Shown: one piece after another, positions 63,013-64,000 of the stretch
Layout: the number at the start of each line of letters is the position of its first letter
Numbering within the stretch: the first letter of the stretch is position 1
Assembly (NCBI GenBank): GCA_023401925.1
Contig: JAEXDA010000046.1
Coordinates: 1 to 64,000, forward strand
Reading direction: 5' to 3'
From: Bacillota bacterium
GTDB lineage: Bacteria > Bacillota > UBA4882 > UBA8346
DNA length: 64,000 nucleotides
The notes under the pieces: model-generated
What the model saw: only the letters and a program-made list of their open reading frames with translations
Databases searched by the model: none
What the model was told of the DNA's origin: nothing
Program-made: the position numbers and the translations under genes

Positions 63013-63138
63013 AAAAAAACTTATCTTCGGCGACCCGGCTGTCATATGGTTTAACGAATGTATCCATTCGTTCCACTTTAGACCCGCAGTTTTGCGTCTC
63101 CAGTTTTCACTGGATTTGCCATTATCGAACAAGTTTTT
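63013..63138 (-). promoter_or_regulatory. c-di-GMP-I (GEMM) riboswitch, promoter-proximal copy
   Basis: Same order of motifs: GGCAAATCCAGTGAAAACTG with the GAAA-capped stem, GACGCAAA, GCGGGTCTAAAG, then CATATGACAGCCGGGTCGCC. The closing P1 can be extended by AAAAACTT (complement of 63131-63138) pairing with AAGTTTTT (complement of 63015-63022), and the 3' arm runs into a T7 stretch. The ligand-stabilised P1 may therefore itself be a terminator. Confidence 0.93.
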
Positions 63139-63153
63139 AATAATTGTTAATTT

Positions 63154-63181
63154 ATTATATCACCTTTGGGAATTTAAGCAA
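63154..63181 (-). promoter_or_regulatory. Sigma-A promoter upstream of the tandem riboswitches
   Basis: Minus strand: TTGCTT (63176-63181), 16-bp spacer, TATAAT (63154-63159). The expected start lies about 10-20 nt before the first aptamer. It sits just after the stop codon of the upstream surface-protein gene. Confidence 0.85.
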
Positions 63182-63202
63182 GACCGATCATTGTTGCTTT
63201 TT

Positions 63203-64000
63203 TCATCGAATCACGCCTTCCTCGATGATTTGAATTTTCCGGATGACGGGAACGGCTTTAAAAACGATTTCTTCAGTTTGTCCCGGTTGTAAATCCAATT
63301 CAAATTCATTATTTTCAAAATTGTAATTTTCCAATAACCCTTCATCATAAGCCTTGATCTTCCATTTGCCGGGCCGCATCCCGAAAAAAATAAATTCCCC
63401 GTTTTCACCGGTAACCTGTTGAAAAGTTTCCAAACCATCCGTTAACTCAATGAGGACATTAGCCAGGGGTTTTTCTTCGTTCCATTCCCCGGACCCATTC
63501 CCGGTATTTTGGCTTTCCTTTGCCCGATATAGGTTGCTGCCTGTTACGTATAGTCCGTCATTGTTTTCTTTGGGTTTTGCCGTTAACAACAGCGATTTTC
63601 CCTGAATCTTGGCAGCCTGAACCATTCCAATCTCAATTTTGTTCACTTCGCCTTTTTTCAACTCCACAACCAGAGGCAGTGGTTGAACGGGGACCTGATC
63701 GAACCCGATAAAAGTTTTATCCATCAAGATAGTATAGTTTCCGGGATTTCTGGCGGTATAAGTAAACTCTCCCTGTTCATCAGTGACAACTTCGACTCCA
63801 TTGATCAATAAAATCACTTTTTTGAGCGGAGGATGATCCTTCCGGGCGGTGTCAAACACCTTGCCGTTTAAAACGCACAAATCGGTCCTTTGACTGACCG
63901 GTATATTCACCGGCAGAGTATAAGTTACCAGTAAAGATCCTTCAAAATTCCTGTCATTCGAAGTTGATATTTGAGAGAGCTTTAAACTCCAGGAAAATTG
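63203..64000 (-). CDS. C-terminal part of a surface/usher-like protein (truncated by window edge)
   Basis: The reading frame is open to the right window edge, giving at least 265 residues, so the true start lies outside. The visible part includes a first beta-sandwich (VFDTARKDHPPLKKVILLINGVEVVTDEQGEF..., in part) and a second (LANVLIELTDGLETFQQVTGENGEFIFFGMRPGKWKIKAYDEG, in part). Both resemble carboxypeptidase-regulatory-like or SdrD-B-like domains. They are preceded by a barrel-like stretch SLLVTYTLPVNIPV. Such tails occur in outer-membrane ushers and cell-surface adhesins. It is directly upstream of the riboswitch-controlled secreted gene and may belong to the same surface system. Confidence 0.6.
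   Translation of the reverse strand, partial: QFSWSLKLSQISTSNDRNFEGSLLVTYTLPVNIPVSQRTDLCVLNGKVFDTARKDHPPLKKVILLINGVEVVTDEQGEFTYTARNPGNYTILMDKTFIGFDQVPVQPLPLVVELKKGEVNKIEIGMVQAAKIQGKSLLLTAKPKENNDGLYVTGSNLYRAKESQNTGNGSGEWNEEKPLANVLIELTDGLETFQQVTGENGEFIFFGMRPGKWKIKAYDEGLLENYNFENNEFELDLQPGQTEEIVFKAVPVIRKIQIIEEGVIR

Noticed and set aside
62848..63132. Longer N-terminal extension of the secreted protein gene
   Set aside because: The extra 95 codons are exactly the two riboswitch sequences; a good ribosome site and signal peptide start at 62847.

Overview
The window reads as a chromosomal segment of a Bacillota (Firmicutes) genome, not a plasmid or phage. Its gene orders are classic for that phylum: yicC-remA-gmk-rpoZ followed by priA-def-fmt-rsmB; accD-accA-pfkA-pyk; cysteine desulfurase-mnmA; ruvX next to a DUF1292 gene. 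It also has a valine T-box, a SleB/CwlJ-type cortex hydrolase and many TTG/GTG starts behind strong Shine-Dalgarno sites. It also encodes a patatin-POTRA-Omp85 barrel protein (59927-62170, minus), which only makes sense in a cell with an outer membrane. The best guess is therefore a diderm, possibly spore-forming Firmicute of the Limnochordia/Hydrogenispora or Halanaerobiales kind. That placement is inference.

Layout. 1-4542: branched-chain amino acid genes ilvD, ilvB, ilvN (plus). 4543-5267: a gene-free, repeat-rich stretch with a 42-bp tandem repeat. 5268-14984: minus-strand housekeeping genes rsmB, a YugP-type peptidase, fmt, two def paralogs, priA, rpoZ, gmk, remA, an mIHF-like gene and yicC, interrupted by a MITE-like palindrome and a small plus-strand orphan gene where coaBC is expected. 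15218-17568: an envelope-stress-like trio of HtrA protease, ECF sigma factor and zinc anti-sigma factor (plus). 17842-28881: HU, DUF1292, ruvX, a membrane-anchored baseplate-J-like protein, a large membrane phosphatase-like protein, an AI-2E family transporter, mnmA, cysteine desulfurase, small membrane proteins and methylglyoxal synthase. 29144-36954: trxA, pyk, pfkA, accA, accD, murD, fba. 37102-42126: the TldE/TldD pair, a divergent SpeD-like protein and a beta-CASP nuclease. A tRNA-Pro(CGG) follows. 42436-47069: nucleoside salvage (pdp, deoB) behind a GGDEF-EAL gene. 47366-52884: valS with its T-box, an alanine/ornithine racemase-family gene and rarA. 53116-56951: SleB-like hydrolase, a secreted protein, an orphan response regulator, a CBM-like protein, and an unknown gene coupled to a CBS-GGDEF gene. 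57684-64000: glnS, the patatin-Omp85 protein, a small secreted protein behind two tandem c-di-GMP-I riboswitches, and the end of a surface/usher-like protein.

The most unusual part is the right end. Two c-di-GMP-I (GEMM) aptamers lie in tandem between a strong sigma-A promoter and a small secreted protein. The next gene upstream on the same strand is a probable large surface protein. The window also encodes two c-di-GMP metabolic enzymes (45030-47069 and 56124-56951). Together they suggest c-di-GMP control of the cell surface in a bacterium with an outer membrane. Secondary points of interest are the repeat families, the SpeD-like protein with altered catalytic positions, the baseplate-J-like membrane protein and a GlnRS in a Firmicute context.
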